Below, in pieces: positions 9,099-18,036 of a DNA stretch of 64,000 nt. Where the stretch lies: the NCBI RefSeq assembly GCF_000217935.1, contig NZ_AFHI01000067.1, positions 62,001 through 126,000 on the forward strand, read 5' to 3'. Below the pieces are notes generated by a model, which was not told the origin of the DNA, made no database searches, and worked only from the letters and a program-made list of their open reading frames with translations. Both the position numbers and the translations under genes were made by a program. Origin of the DNA: Rheinheimera sp. A13L. GTDB lineage: Bacteria; Pseudomonadota; Gammaproteobacteria; Enterobacterales; Alteromonadaceae. The number at the start of each line of letters is the position of its first letter. The first letter of the stretch is position 1.

Positions 9099-9617
9099 AT
9101 GGCAGAAAAACGCAATATCTTCCTGGTAGGCCCAATGGGTGCAGGCAAAAGTACAATTGGCCGTCATTTAGCAGACATGCTTCATCTCGAATTCTACGAC
9201 TCAGATCAGGAAATTGAACGCCGCACTGGTGCAGATATAGCCTGGGTATTTGATCTGGAAGGCGAAGAGGGATTCCGTGTTCGCGAAGAAAACGTGATCT
9301 CGGACTTAACAGAGTTACAAGGCATAGTACTGGCGACTGGTGGTGGCTCAGTGCTGAGCAAAGAAACCCGCAACCGTTTATCCGCGCGTGGCATAGTGGT
9401 TTATTTAGAAACCCCTATAGAGAAACAAGTGGCCCGTACTCAACGTGACAAAAGACGTCCGTTGTTACAAACCGAAGAGGCACCTAAAGAGGTGCTGGAA
9501 CGTCTGGCGGCTGAGCGTAATCCTCTGTATGAAGAGATTGCTGACTTTACCGTACGTACAGACGAACAAAGTGCCCGTTCAGTAGCGAATCAAATCGTTG
9601 AACAACTTGGTTTCTAG
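9099..9617 (+). CDS. aroK: Shikimate kinase I
   Basis: Phosphorylates shikimate to shikimate-3-phosphate in the chorismate pathway in the cytoplasm. The P-loop GPMGAGKST is at 11-19. DSDQEIE (about 34) holds the shikimate-binding Asp, TGGGSV (about 80) is the Walker B-like glycine motif, and RPLLQ (about 121) belongs to the lid region. The length of 172 residues matches AroK (173 in E. coli). No clear Shine-Dalgarno precedes the ATG, but the start gives the canonical [11 protein letters not shown]. It lies 39 bases before aroB and is conserved next to pilQ. Confidence 0.97.
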   Translation: MAEKRNIFLVGPMGAGKSTIGRHLADMLHLEFYDSDQEIERRTGADIAWVFDLEGEEGFRVREENVISDLTELQGIVLATGGGSVLSKETRNRLSARGIVVYLETPIEKQVARTQRDKRRPLLQTEEAPKEVLERLAAERNPLYEEIADFTVRTDEQSARSVANQIVEQLGF

Positions 9618-9656
9618 TTTGAGATAACTTTTCAGGGATATTAAGGAGAGCTGTGT

Positions 9657-10724
9657 ATGCAAAAAGTTGCAGTACAACTTGGAGAGCGCAGCTACCCTAT
9701 CCTGATCAGTCCCCAGTTATTTGCTCAGCCTTTGACGGATTTTTTACCTCAAGCCCGTCAGGTAGTAATTATTTCTAATCCAGTGGTTGCAGGGCTTTAT
9801 TTGCCTGCTGTCACTGCATTATTTCCCAACTCTGTTGTGCACTCCTTTATTTTACCTGATGGTGAAGCCTATAAAACCCTGAGCTCTTTTGAGCAGGTGA
9901 TGTCCTTTTTGCTTGAACACAAAATCAACCGTGATGTGTTACTGGTGGCTTTGGGGGGCGGAGTGATTGGCGATCTGACTGGTTTTGTCGCTGCCTGTTA
10001 TCAGCGGGGGGTGCGTTTTATTCAGGTACCTACCACTTTGTTGTCCCAGGTAGACTCTTCAGTGGGCGGTAAAACCGCAGTCAATCATCCCTTAGGTAAA
10101 AATATGATTGGCGCTTTTAAGCAACCTGATCTGGTGCTGATCAATACCTCTGTCTTAAGTTCGCTGCCTGCTGCAGAATTTGCCGCAGGTATGGCAGAAG
10201 TCATTAAGTATGCACTGATCAGCGACCTGACCTTTTTTCACTGGCTGGAACAAAATCAACAGGCTATCCGTGAACTTCAGCCTGCCGTCGTAGGCGAAAT
10301 GATCCGCCATTGTTGTCAGATGAAAGCGGACATTGTCAGCCGTGATGAAACAGAACAAGGTGAACGGGCTTTATTAAACTTAGGCCATACCTTTGGTCAC
10401 GCCATTGAAGCTTTTTTAGGGTATGGACACTGGTTACATGGCGAAGCTGTGGCTGTGGGTATGGTGATGGCAGCACAACTGGCCGTCAGCCGTGGTGATG
10501 TCAACACTGAAGAATTACAACGTATAATTCAATTGTTATCTGCCTTTGATTTGCCTGTGGCGCCGCCAGAGCAGATGAAAATTGCAGATTTTATGCCTTA
10601 TATGAAAACCGATAAAAAAGTACAGGCAGGCAAAATGCGCTTTATCGTGCCCACCGCATTAGGGCAAAGCGCAATAGTCGATGATGTGACCGAACAAGAA
10701 CTAATGGCTCTCTTCAGCATATGA
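9657..10724 (+). CDS. aroB: 3-dehydroquinate synthase
   Basis: Converts DAHP to 3-dehydroquinate, the second step of the shikimate pathway, using NAD and a divalent metal. The NAD-binding glycine motif GGGVIGDLTGF is near residue 101 and the substrate and metal region includes KYALISD (about 184) and NLGHTFGHAIE (about 241), with metal-binding His residues. At 355 residues it is close to E. coli AroB (362). An AAGGAG ribosome site lies ten bases before the ATG. It overlaps damX by four bases, so the aro genes and damX are probably one transcript. Confidence 0.97.
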   Translation: MQKVAVQLGERSYPILISPQLFAQPLTDFLPQARQVVIISNPVVAGLYLPAVTALFPNSVVHSFILPDGEAYKTLSSFEQVMSFLLEHKINRDVLLVALGGGVIGDLTGFVAACYQRGVRFIQVPTTLLSQVDSSVGGKTAVNHPLGKNMIGAFKQPDLVLINTSVLSSLPAAEFAAGMAEVIKYALISDLTFFHWLEQNQQAIRELQPAVVGEMIRHCCQMKADIVSRDETEQGERALLNLGHTFGHAIEAFLGYGHWLHGEAVAVGMVMAAQLAVSRGDVNTEELQRIIQLLSAFDLPVAPPEQMKIADFMPYMKTDKKVQAGKMRFIVPTALGQSAIVDDVTEQELMALFSI

Positions 10725-12493
10725 GTAAACAAGCTCTGCAACAGCGTTTAACGCAACAATCAGGCCTTTTAGGTACCCAACGTCAGTTACTGCAACGTTT
10801 GCTGTTGCAGCTGGAATTTAATCAGCCTGACCGTTTACAACTGGTGGGGTCAAGCGGTAGTGGAAAATCTACCTTGATCCTGACGCTGGCTGAAATTTGC
10901 TCTGAGCAGTTTAATCTGGCTTTGTTACAGGCTGATGCCAGTCTGACCCCTGTTGATGTATTAAAAGTACTTCAGCAACAATGGCTTGGCTCTGCAGCTA
11001 TGCCCCGCACTTTGACGGACTTTGTGGCTCAGTTGGATAAATCACAACAATACCTGTTGCTGGTGGACGATGCAGATCAATTAAACGAAGCCAGTTGGCT
11101 GCTTGTTCAGCAACTGCCAGTCAGCGTGTTTATCAGTAGCCTCAAGGCTAAAAATGATATTCGTCTGGCGATGAATATTCCGGCATTCACTGAAGAAGAA
11201 GCCGCTGAATTGTTAGCTCCCTATCATTTACAGGGCCGTGAGCAACGCGAACGTATTGAAGATTGTGCCGGTGATTTGCATCTATTGCTGCATGGTCTGA
11301 ATGCCAGTTCCCCTCGTAAAGCTGCTATTTTCTCTAAACCCAAAGCAGAAGCCGCTGCTTCATCGCTGGATTTTACAGCCAGGGAAGAGAACGCTGCTCC
11401 TGTTTTTGTGGCCGGAGCCAGAGATCATAGTTTTGATTTAAATGACAGGGATGACCCGCTGGGACTTCGTGCTACAGATACAGCAGAAGAGCAGCCATCC
11501 TTTTCAATAGAAAACGAACAACGCAGTGATTATCGCAGTCGCGCTGTGGAAGAAAAAAAACCTGCAAAGCAGGCTTCAGGTCAGTTTTTTTCACCATTTT
11601 TAGTTATGAGCCTGGGTTTTGGTTTGATTGCTGCTGTGGTGATGTTCTGGTTGTGGACTGAGCAACAGTTCAGGGAGCCTATTGCTGCTGATATGGTGCC
11701 TTATTATCCAGCGGCGGATACCAGTGCTGCAGCGCGCCTGCAAGCGGATCGTCATTTTGAGCCTACAGTAGAAATCAAAGCAGAGATACCAGCCCAGTCC
11801 ACTGCTGCGGTAAATCATTCTGCAGCAGCAAACACAGCGCAAGCAGTGGTTGCTGATCAGGGCTTGCCACAAATGGCGATGGAAAGAAACACTGATGCTG
11901 CCAGCATGATAGAGCGCCGGGAAGTGGCTAAAGATGACAACGGTTTGCCGCAACAACAAATAGTCTCTATGACGATTGAATCTGTGCCTATGCGTGAGCA
12001 GCCCGTGATCCCTGCGTTACCTGCACCAGGTGAAGACGCTGTGTTCGTTGAACCTGAAGCCGCAGCAGAGCTCCCTGTTGTTCAGGCGCCAGTTCAGACT
12101 TCAACTGAAACTGCAGCCGGGCAAAATGATTTAGTTGCGGAAATGGCGGCTGATGCCGGACAAATTTCCCCAGCAGCCCAAACCTCAACTCAATACGATG
12201 CTGCTGTATTGTTGGGGATGCTGCCAGACACTGTCGCTATTCAACTGGGTGTCTTTTCGCAGGAAGCTGCGGCGAAGAAATTTTTACAGCAATATTCGAC
12301 CTTAAACTTGCAACTGTATCAACGTCAGCAGCAAGGTAAAACTCAGTTTGTTGTGGTTTCTGCTTCTTATGTGAATGGTGGTGCTGCCAGGCAGCAAGTG
12401 AAGTCTTTACCTGAAGAGTTAAGACAACAAACCCCATTTGTGAAGCCTTTAAGTGATATTCAGCGTGAGATCCGCTCAGCCAATGCGAACTAA
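10721..12493 (+). CDS. damX: DamX-like cell-division protein with ATPase and SPOR domains
   Basis: Bitopic membrane protein expected at the septum, binding denuded peptidoglycan through its SPOR domain. Residues about 30-190 form an AAA-type ATPase domain with Walker A GSSGSGKST near 42 and Walker B LLLVDDADQ near 112. A membrane helix lies at about 293-312. A long alanine-, glutamate- and proline-rich disordered periplasmic linker follows to about 500, and the SPOR domain is at about 503-580 (VAIQLGVFSQEAAAKKF). The N-terminal ATPase is absent or degenerate in E. coli DamX (428 residues) but usual in Alteromonadales and Vibrio. It overlaps aroB by four bases and lies 36 bases before dam. Confidence 0.92.
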   Translation: MSKQALQQRLTQQSGLLGTQRQLLQRLLLQLEFNQPDRLQLVGSSGSGKSTLILTLAEICSEQFNLALLQADASLTPVDVLKVLQQQWLGSAAMPRTLTDFVAQLDKSQQYLLLVDDADQLNEASWLLVQQLPVSVFISSLKAKNDIRLAMNIPAFTEEEAAELLAPYHLQGREQRERIEDCAGDLHLLLHGLNASSPRKAAIFSKPKAEAAASSLDFTAREENAAPVFVAGARDHSFDLNDRDDPLGLRATDTAEEQPSFSIENEQRSDYRSRAVEEKKPAKQASGQFFSPFLVMSLGFGLIAAVVMFWLWTEQQFREPIAADMVPYYPAADTSAAARLQADRHFEPTVEIKAEIPAQSTAAVNHSAAANTAQAVVADQGLPQMAMERNTDAASMIERREVAKDDNGLPQQQIVSMTIESVPMREQPVIPALPAPGEDAVFVEPEAAAELPVVQAPVQTSTETAAGQNDLVAEMAADAGQISPAAQTSTQYDAAVLLGMLPDTVAIQLGVFSQEAAAKKFLQQYSTLNLQLYQRQQQGKTQFVVVSASYVNGGAARQQVKSLPEELRQQTPFVKPLSDIQREIRSANAN

Positions 12494-12529
12494 AGTGATA
12501 CAACCGCAGAGCGCACAGGTGCTTTACTT

Positions 12530-13429
12530 ATGCTGAAAAAATCCAGAGCTTTTCTGAAATGGGCTGGCGGAAAATATAATTTAGTAGACGCCATTTCTCT
12601 GCAGCTGCCAAAGGCACCTTTGTTGGTCGAACCTTTTGTCGGAGCCGGTTCAGTATTTTTGAACACGGATTATCCGGAGTACCTGCTGAATGATATCAAT
12701 GCGGATCTGATCAACCTGTATCAGTTGTTGCAAACTCAGCCCGCTGAATTTATTGCCGATGCCAGAGGGCTATTTGTCCAAAGCAGTAATGAAAAAAGCA
12801 GCTATCTGTCATTTCGGGAAGAGTTTAATCAAAGTACGGACAGTTATCAGCGTTCCTTGTTATTTTTGTATCTGAATCGTCATGGCTACAACGGTTTATG
12901 CCGTTACAACAGCAGTGGTAAATTTAACGTGCCTTTTGGCAGCTATAAAAAGCCGTATTTCCCCGAAGCTGAATTATGGTTTTTTGCGGAAAAAGCGTTA
13001 AAAGCAAAGTTTGTTTGTATGGATTACAACAAGCTGATGCAACACATTAAAGCACCTGCAGTAGTGTATTGTGATCCACCTTATGTGCCACTGAGCCGCA
13101 CTGCCAGCTTTACGTCCTATGCTAAAAACAGTTTTGATTTGGATGATCAGGCAGAACTGGCGAATCTGGCCGAAAATTGCCAGAGCCGTGGTATTAGCGT
13201 TGTGATCAGTAATCACGACACTATTTTAACCCGTAAGTTATATGAGAAAGCAGAGTTGACCTCTATTCAGGTCGGGCGTTCTATCAGTCAAAAAGGTGCA
13301 ACACGAGGCAAAGTCGCAGAGCTTTTTGCTTTATATGCAAGCAGTGCTCAGCCTTCGACGACCCAACTGACCAACAGCAGCAATAACCCAATAAAAATAA
13401 CCACAGCAAAAATTCCTGCCACTAAATAA
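12530..13429 (+). CDS. dam: DNA adenine methyltransferase (GATC)
   Basis: Class D12 N6-adenine methyltransferase expected to methylate GATC sites, guiding mismatch repair and replication timing. The SAM-binding motif PFVGAGSV is near residue 37 and the catalytic DPPY motif near 181. KWAGGKY at the N-terminus and HGYNGLCRYN at about 120 are typical of Dam. The protein is 299 residues against 278 in E. coli. The extra 20 or so C-terminal residues, rich in Thr, Ser and Asn, are read antisense to the end of the DUF2970 gene, with which the frame overlaps by 82 bases. It lies 36 bases after damX, the conserved order. Confidence 0.96.
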   Translation: MLKKSRAFLKWAGGKYNLVDAISLQLPKAPLLVEPFVGAGSVFLNTDYPEYLLNDINADLINLYQLLQTQPAEFIADARGLFVQSSNEKSSYLSFREEFNQSTDSYQRSLLFLYLNRHGYNGLCRYNSSGKFNVPFGSYKKPYFPEAELWFFAEKALKAKFVCMDYNKLMQHIKAPAVVYCDPPYVPLSRTASFTSYAKNSFDLDDQAELANLAENCQSRGISVVISNHDTILTRKLYEKAELTSIQVGRSISQKGATRGKVAELFALYASSAQPSTTQLTNSSNNPIKITTAKIPATK

Positions 13430-13542
13430 GGCCAGATGCTTGTTGTCTGAAAGTCTTGTTGACGTTGTTGCTCAGATTGAACCCCAACAATAGCACCGAA
13501 TACGGCTTTGAGTACCTGCTTAAAGCCCGGAGCTTTTGCCAT
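13348..13542 (-). CDS. DUF2970 family small membrane protein
   Basis: A 64-residue protein matching the DUF2970 pattern: an N-terminal amphipathic part with FKQVLKAVFGAIVGVQS and a polar QRQQDF stretch, then one C-terminal membrane helix at about 40-61. The function of the family is unknown. An AGAGGG ribosome site lies just before the ATG. The start follows the stop of the upstream minus-strand gene by one base, suggesting a two-gene transcript. The last 27 codons, including the membrane helix, overlap the 3' end of dam on the opposite strand. The family assignment is from memory of the motif. Confidence 0.8.
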   Translation of the reverse strand: MAKAPGFKQVLKAVFGAIVGVQSEQQRQQDFQTTSIWPYLVAGIFAVVIFIGLLLLLVSWVVEG

Positions 13543-13543
13543 T

Positions 13544-13810
13544 TTACCCTCTTTGGTTAAAACGGTTCAGTAACTCAAGTAAGTCAACAAAGTGAAATTG
13601 AGTGGAGCGGCTGTTGCCTTGTAACCAACTAAACCAGCTTTGCTGAGAAGGTTGACACAATGACGTAATAGCCAATGGTTTAGCGGGATCAGCCTGAACT
13701 GAGGCCTGACATAATTCAGTGGTTGAATCTTTATGTTGGTAGGCCACAACACCAAGACACAAGCTAATGGCCAGAGCGGACACTATTTTGCGGTTTGCTT
13801 GCTGTTTCAT
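13544..13810 (-). CDS. Hypothetical small exported or membrane-anchored protein
   Basis: I do not recognise this 88-residue protein. It starts with a basic stretch and a hydrophobic helix (about 7-24, KIVSALAISLCLGVVAY), so it is exported or anchored by its N-terminus. The rest is polar with three Cys after the helix and a C-terminal amphipathic segment (FVDLLELLNRFNQ). The frame is open to an upstream ATG at 13852, but I chose 13810 because TTGAGG precedes it at good spacing and the hydrophobic segment then sits at the N-terminus. Its stop is one base from the DUF2970 start, so the two are probably co-expressed. Confidence 0.6.
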   Translation of the reverse strand: MKQQANRKIVSALAISLCLGVVAYQHKDSTTELCQASVQADPAKPLAITSLCQPSQQSWFSWLQGNSRSTQFHFVDLLELLNRFNQRG

Positions 13811-13939
13811 ACGAACCTCAACTGGTTGAATTATGTGCTGGATGATACTCAAGTTGAGAACAAGTTACAAGTTTATAACTTGGCCAGCCAGTGACAAAAG
13901 TCACTTTTAGTCGTGTTTTTTGCGGAAATCGAAGGGAAA

Positions 13940-13967
13940 GCAGGGCAAAATTGTGGATTTGCCCTGC
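13940..13967 (-). terminator. Terminator of the TorF-like porin gene
   Basis: A 10 bp stem (GCAGGGCAAA/TTTGCCCTGC) with an 8-base loop lies ten bases past the porin stop. Read on the minus strand it is followed by TTTCCCTT, a moderate U-tract. Confidence 0.65.
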
Positions 13968-13976
13968 AAGGACAGA

Positions 13977-14729
13977 TTAGAAGGATTTACTTAAGGTCAA
14001 TACGGCACGGCCATCACATAAATCGCATTCTGCAGAACCTTCGATATCAGTGTCTGCATACTTCAGCGATACGCCAGCACCCCAGACTTCTGTACTGAAG
14101 CCTAGACTCCAGTCGAGGTAAGTATCTTTACTTACAGGACCAGCAGCTAAAAAGGTGGAAAATTCCTCTGCGTCTTCAAAGACGTTGTAGCCAAAATGCA
14201 GATCAATGGCAAAATTCTCAGCCATCTGGTACTTGTAATCAGCAGATAAGTAGTAGTAGTCGTTTACATCAGTACCAAAATAGTCCGGCGAATAAGCGAC
14301 ACCTAAAGTCCAGCTGTCATAAAAAAACTTGGCGTAACCTTCGAAGAAATCAAATTGGTCTACATCGTTATCGCCTTTTGGATAACGGTACTGCATAACA
14401 CCTACATCCACATTCCAGCTTTCATTTAAAGCGCCAGTCCAACCGCCCAGAATGTCAAGCTCCATGCTACCTTCACCAAACTTGATATTTGAACCCCAGG
14501 CCGACACATAAAAGCCAGATTCTCCACTTAAAGTAAAGCCACCCTGAACTGCAGGGCCTTCATCCGTTTGCGAAATACCGCGGAATAAATAATCTGAGGT
14601 AAAGGCCACGTTACCTGAAAGGGTGGCCGCATTCACACCAAAACTGCTGCCCGCGATCAGTAAAGCCGCGAGGCTAAGGCGAATTGTATTAGGTGTTGCT
14701 TTTGATCCCAGTGTTACTTTTTTTGTCAT
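13977..14729 (-). CDS. TorF-family putative outer-membrane porin
   Basis: Predicted outer-membrane beta-barrel of the TorF/gcw_chp family (TIGR02001 type). The signal peptide runs to about residue 35 and ends in VNAA. The mature part opens with the family signature NVAFTSDYLFRGISQTD followed by VQGGFTLSGESGFYVSAWGS. Alternating aromatic strands follow and the chain ends in Phe (LTLSKSF), as barrel proteins recognised by the BAM complex do. The substrate is unknown; some relatives are linked to thiamine or trimethylamine oxide uptake, which cannot be shown here. The gene sits between dam and rpe, genes usually adjacent in relatives. Confidence 0.85.
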   Translation of the reverse strand: MTKKVTLGSKATPNTIRLSLAALLIAGSSFGVNAATLSGNVAFTSDYLFRGISQTDEGPAVQGGFTLSGESGFYVSAWGSNIKFGEGSMELDILGGWTGALNESWNVDVGVMQYRYPKGDNDVDQFDFFEGYAKFFYDSWTLGVAYSPDYFGTDVNDYYYLSADYKYQMAENFAIDLHFGYNVFEDAEEFSTFLAAGPVSKDTYLDWSLGFSTEVWGAGVSLKYADTDIEGSAECDLCDGRAVLTLSKSF

Positions 14730-14969
14730 TTTATTTGCCCTTATCTATTAGTTCCCGTGAATACAGTCCATTTTTTATGCCAGTGCTTTATTCATATATA
14801 AATCATATAGATAGTAGTTTGATACTGGGGGCTTTGCTAAATAATGTGCAAAAACGGTGCGTTATTGCCTGCTTTTTGTGCAGAAGACCTTGTCAACAAA
14901 GATGATTTTTCCTCAGCGATTCAGTAAAGTCTGGGCCTCGCTTTATGACAACAGCTTTTTGGAGAGAAA

Positions 14970-15644
14970 ATGCGCCAACAGAACTGGATTGCTCCATCAA
15001 TTCTATCTGCAGATTTTGCCCGTTTGGGTGAGGATGTCGCCCGGGTTCTGCATGCCGGGGCTGATGTTGTGCATTTTGATGTGATGGACAATCACTATGT
15101 GCCAAATTTGACCTTTGGCCCTATGATTTGCAGCGCTTTACGCAACTATGGCATCACAGCTCCTGTGGATGTGCATCTGATGGTCGAAAATGTGGACAGC
15201 CTGGTGCCTGCTTTTGCAGAGGCCGGGGCTTCTATCATCAGTTTTCATCCTGAAGCATCTAAACACGTTGATCGTACTTTGCAGCTAATCCGCCAACAGG
15301 GTTGTAAAGCCGGCCTGGTGTTTAATCCGGCAACTCCGTTAAGTTACCTGGATTATGTGCTGGATAAAGTCGATTTGGTGCTGCTGATGTCGGTCAACCC
15401 TGGTTTTGGTGGTCAGTCTTTTATTCCTGCTACCTTAAAGAAACTGCAACAAGCCCGGCAGATCATTGACCAAAGCGGTTTGCCAATCCGGCTGGAAGTT
15501 GATGGTGGCGTTAAAGTTGAGAACATCCGCGACATTGCAGAAGCAGGTGCTGATACCTTTGTGGCTGGCTCTGCCATTTTCAGTCAGAGTGATTACCAGA
15601 AGGTGATTGAGCAGATGCGTGCTGAGCTGGCCGGAGTGAATTAG
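14970..15644 (+). CDS. rpe: Ribulose-phosphate 3-epimerase
   Basis: Interconverts ribulose-5-phosphate and xylulose-5-phosphate in the pentose phosphate pathway. It is a TIM-barrel enzyme with [13 protein letters not shown] at the N-terminus, [16 protein letters not shown] near 36 (metal-binding His and catalytic Asp), VDVHLMV near 67, [10 protein letters not shown] near 141 and VDGGV near 175 (second catalytic Asp). The length of 224 residues is typical. A GGAGAG ribosome site lies before the ATG. It overlaps gph by one base. Confidence 0.97.
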   Translation: MRQQNWIAPSILSADFARLGEDVARVLHAGADVVHFDVMDNHYVPNLTFGPMICSALRNYGITAPVDVHLMVENVDSLVPAFAEAGASIISFHPEASKHVDRTLQLIRQQGCKAGLVFNPATPLSYLDYVLDKVDLVLLMSVNPGFGGQSFIPATLKKLQQARQIIDQSGLPIRLEVDGGVKVENIRDIAEAGADTFVAGSAIFSQSDYQKVIEQMRAELAGVN

Positions 15645-16327
15645 TGCGTCCTTTTCAATTGTTAGCTTTTGATTTAGATGGCACTTTGGCAGACAGCGCG
15701 CCGGATATTTTACCTGCGTTAAATCAGATGATGGCAACACTTGGCAAAGAGCAGGTCAGTCTGGTTCAGGTGCAGCATTGGCTGGGCAATGGCATGGCGA
15801 TGTTGATTAAAAGAGCATTAACAGGCCAGCTTGAACCCGAACATTGTGATAGCACTGAGTTTAACCAGGCTCAGCAGCTGTTTATAGACTTTTACCAGCA
15901 AAGCAATGGCTCACAGACCCGTTTATTTGACCAGGTGCCCGAAGTATTGGCGCAGTTAAGTCTGCTGTATCCTTTAGCTGTAGTCACCAATAAACCACGG
16001 CAATTTACCGAACCTTTGTTGCGGCATTTAGGCATTCAGCACTTCTTTAAAGCGATTTGGTGTGCTGATGATGTCGACAAAGCTAAACCTGATCCACAGA
16101 TGTTGTTGGCTTTGGCGGCTCAGCAACAGCTGCCAGTTACCGACATTTTGTTGGTTGGGGATTCCGAAAACGATATATTTGCGGCCCGGGCTGCTGGTAT
16201 GCCTGTCATTGCGCTGAGCTATGGGTATAATCACGGCCAATCCATTGCACAAAGTCAGCCGGATCTGGTGTTGGAGTCTTTCTCCTTGTTACCAGATGCC
16301 ATTTGTTGTTTAGAACAGGAAAGATAG
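15644..16327 (+). CDS. gph: Phosphoglycolate phosphatase
   Basis: HAD-superfamily phosphatase that removes phosphoglycolate, for example that formed in repair of oxidised DNA ends. The HAD motifs are visible: DLDGTLADS (nucleophile Asp at about 10), VVTNKP near 109, and GDSENDIFAARAAGM near 167. The length of 227 residues is slightly below E. coli Gph (252). The start is a GTG whose first base is the last base of the rpe stop, and the stop abuts the trpS ATG. This tight packing supports the GTG start and an rpe-gph-trpS operon. Confidence 0.93.
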   Translation: MRPFQLLAFDLDGTLADSAPDILPALNQMMATLGKEQVSLVQVQHWLGNGMAMLIKRALTGQLEPEHCDSTEFNQAQQLFIDFYQQSNGSQTRLFDQVPEVLAQLSLLYPLAVVTNKPRQFTEPLLRHLGIQHFFKAIWCADDVDKAKPDPQMLLALAAQQQLPVTDILLVGDSENDIFAARAAGMPVIALSYGYNHGQSIAQSQPDLVLESFSLLPDAICCLEQER

Positions 16328-17359
16328 ATGTCAGAGTCAAAATCCAATACCCCAACAGCTAAACCTATAGTCTTAAGTGGTGCTCAGCCTTCAGGCCAGC
16401 TCACTATTGGAAATTATCTGGGGGCTTTGCGTCAATGGGACAGAATGCAGGATGACTACGATTGTTTGTACTGTATTGTGGATTTGCATGCCATTACCGT
16501 ACGTCAGGACCCTGTTGCGCTGCGTAACGCTTCACTCGACAGTCTGGCCTTGTATCTGGCCTGCGGCATAGACCCAAACCGTTCCAGTGTGTTTATGCAA
16601 TCTCATGTGCCAGAACACAGCCAGCTGAACTGGATTTTAAATTGCTACACCCAGTTTGGTGAATTAAGCCGCATGACGCAGTTTAAAGATAAATCTGAAC
16701 GTCACAACAATAACGTCAATGCCGGTTTATTTACTTATCCTGTGCTGATGGCGGCCGATATTCTGGTGTATAACGCGAATCAGGTTCCTGTAGGCCATGA
16801 TCAGAAACAGCATCTTGAATTAGCCCGGGATATTGCCAGCCGCTTTAATGCCTTGCACGGCGATGTATTTACTGTGCCTGAACCTTATATTCCTGGTGTG
16901 GCTGCACGAGTGATGAGTTTGCAGGAACCCACCAAAAAAATGTCCAAGTCGGATGAGAATCCGTGGAATTTTGTTGGTCTGCTGGAAGATCCGAAGATGA
17001 TCAGCAAGAAATTCAAAAAGGCTATGACGGATTCTGAAGATCCACCTCGTGTGGCTTATGATCTGGAAAACAAAGCGGGTGTGGCTAACTTGCTGAGCAT
17101 ATTAAGTGGTGTGACTGGTCAGTCGATTGACAGTCTGGTGGCTGAGTACGAAGGCAAAATGTACGGTCACTTAAAAGGTGATGTGGCGGATGCTGTCATT
17201 GCCTTATTAGAACCTGTACAAGCGAAATTCCATGAAATTCGCCAGGATCAGACACTGATAAATCAGGTATTAAAACAAGGTGCTGCACAAGCAAGATCCC
17301 GCGCTGCAGTAACACTTGAAAAAGTGTATGAGGCTGTTGGTTTTGTGTTACCTGCCTAA
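16328..17359 (+). CDS. trpS: Tryptophanyl-tRNA synthetase
   Basis: Charges tRNA(Trp). Class I synthetase with the HIGH-like motif in [14 protein letters not shown] near residue 21-34 and the KMSKS motif near 202 (KKMSKSDEN). The length of 343 residues compares with 334 in E. coli; the extra residues are an N-terminal Ser/Thr/Pro tail ([12 protein letters not shown]). The ATG follows the gph stop directly, within the conserved rpe-gph-trpS cluster. Confidence 0.97.
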   Translation: MSESKSNTPTAKPIVLSGAQPSGQLTIGNYLGALRQWDRMQDDYDCLYCIVDLHAITVRQDPVALRNASLDSLALYLACGIDPNRSSVFMQSHVPEHSQLNWILNCYTQFGELSRMTQFKDKSERHNNNVNAGLFTYPVLMAADILVYNANQVPVGHDQKQHLELARDIASRFNALHGDVFTVPEPYIPGVAARVMSLQEPTKKMSKSDENPWNFVGLLEDPKMISKKFKKAMTDSEDPPRVAYDLENKAGVANLLSILSGVTGQSIDSLVAEYEGKMYGHLKGDVADAVIALLEPVQAKFHEIRQDQTLINQVLKQGAAQARSRAAVTLEKVYEAVGFVLPA

Positions 17360-17407
17360 ATTAATTAGGGTTAAGTTGCGACATCGTATTATAAAAGCCG
17401 GATTGTT

Positions 17408-18001
17408 ATGATTGTATTGATAGATAATTACGATTCTTTTACCTACAATTTAGTTCAGTATTTTGCTGAATTAGGGGAGCAGGTACTGGTAAGGCGTAAC
17501 GATGAAATCAGTCTGACTCAAATAGCTGCGATCCGGCCCTCCTGCCTGGTGATTTCCCCTGGTCCTTGTAGTCCTGATCAGGCTGGAATTTCACTCGCAG
17601 CTATTCAGCATTTTGCAGGACAAATTCCTATTTTAGGGGTATGTTTAGGCCATCAGGCGATAGCTCAGGCTTTTGGTGCTAAAGTGGTGCGGGCTAAAAC
17701 TGTGATGCATGGGAAAAACTCGCTGATTAAACATAAAGAGCGGGGCTTATTTCAGGGGTTGAATAACCCTTTGAATGTAACACGCTACCACTCTTTGGTT
17801 GTTGATCGTCATTCAGTGCCGGATGACTTTAGTATTGAAGCCTGGACTGAAGCAGAACAGCCGGAAATTATGGCTCTGTCGCATAAAAAGTTGCCTGTGC
17901 ATGGGGTGCAATTTCATCCCGAGGCGATATTAACTGAGCAAGGTCATCAGTTATTGCAGAACTTTCTGACATTGTGCAAAGGCCTGAACAATAATGGATA
18001 A
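17408..18001 (+). CDS. pabA: Aminodeoxychorismate/anthranilate synthase glutaminase subunit
   Basis: Class I glutamine amidotransferase that supplies ammonia to PabB (or TrpE) for making p-aminobenzoate or anthranilate. It opens with the typical [14 protein letters not shown]. The catalytic Cys is in [11 protein letters not shown] near 79, and the His-Glu pair is in [11 protein letters not shown] near 170. The length of 197 residues is typical of a stand-alone subunit. The neighbourhood (trpS before, astC/argD after, no trp genes) favours pabA over trpG, but the two cannot be told apart from sequence by eye. Confidence 0.9.
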   Translation: MIVLIDNYDSFTYNLVQYFAELGEQVLVRRNDEISLTQIAAIRPSCLVISPGPCSPDQAGISLAAIQHFAGQIPILGVCLGHQAIAQAFGAKVVRAKTVMHGKNSLIKHKERGLFQGLNNPLNVTRYHSLVVDRHSVPDDFSIEAWTEAEQPEIMALSHKKLPVHGVQFHPEAILTEQGHQLLQNFLTLCKGLNNNG

Positions 18002-18036
18002 ATAAGGTGTGTAAACACACAAAGTAAAGGGTAGTT

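Noticed and set aside
11600-11959. 119-codon minus-strand open frame
   Set aside because: Antisense to the low-complexity linker of damX; composition reflects the repeat-rich codons, and no ribosome site is seen.
13913-14098. 61-codon plus-strand frame
   Set aside because: Overlaps the porin gene and its terminator on the other strand; no conserved features.
14730-14969. Possible small gene or RNA in the 240-base gap before rpe
   Set aside because: Only AT-rich divergent promoter sequence was seen; short frames there lack ribosome sites or run into rpe.
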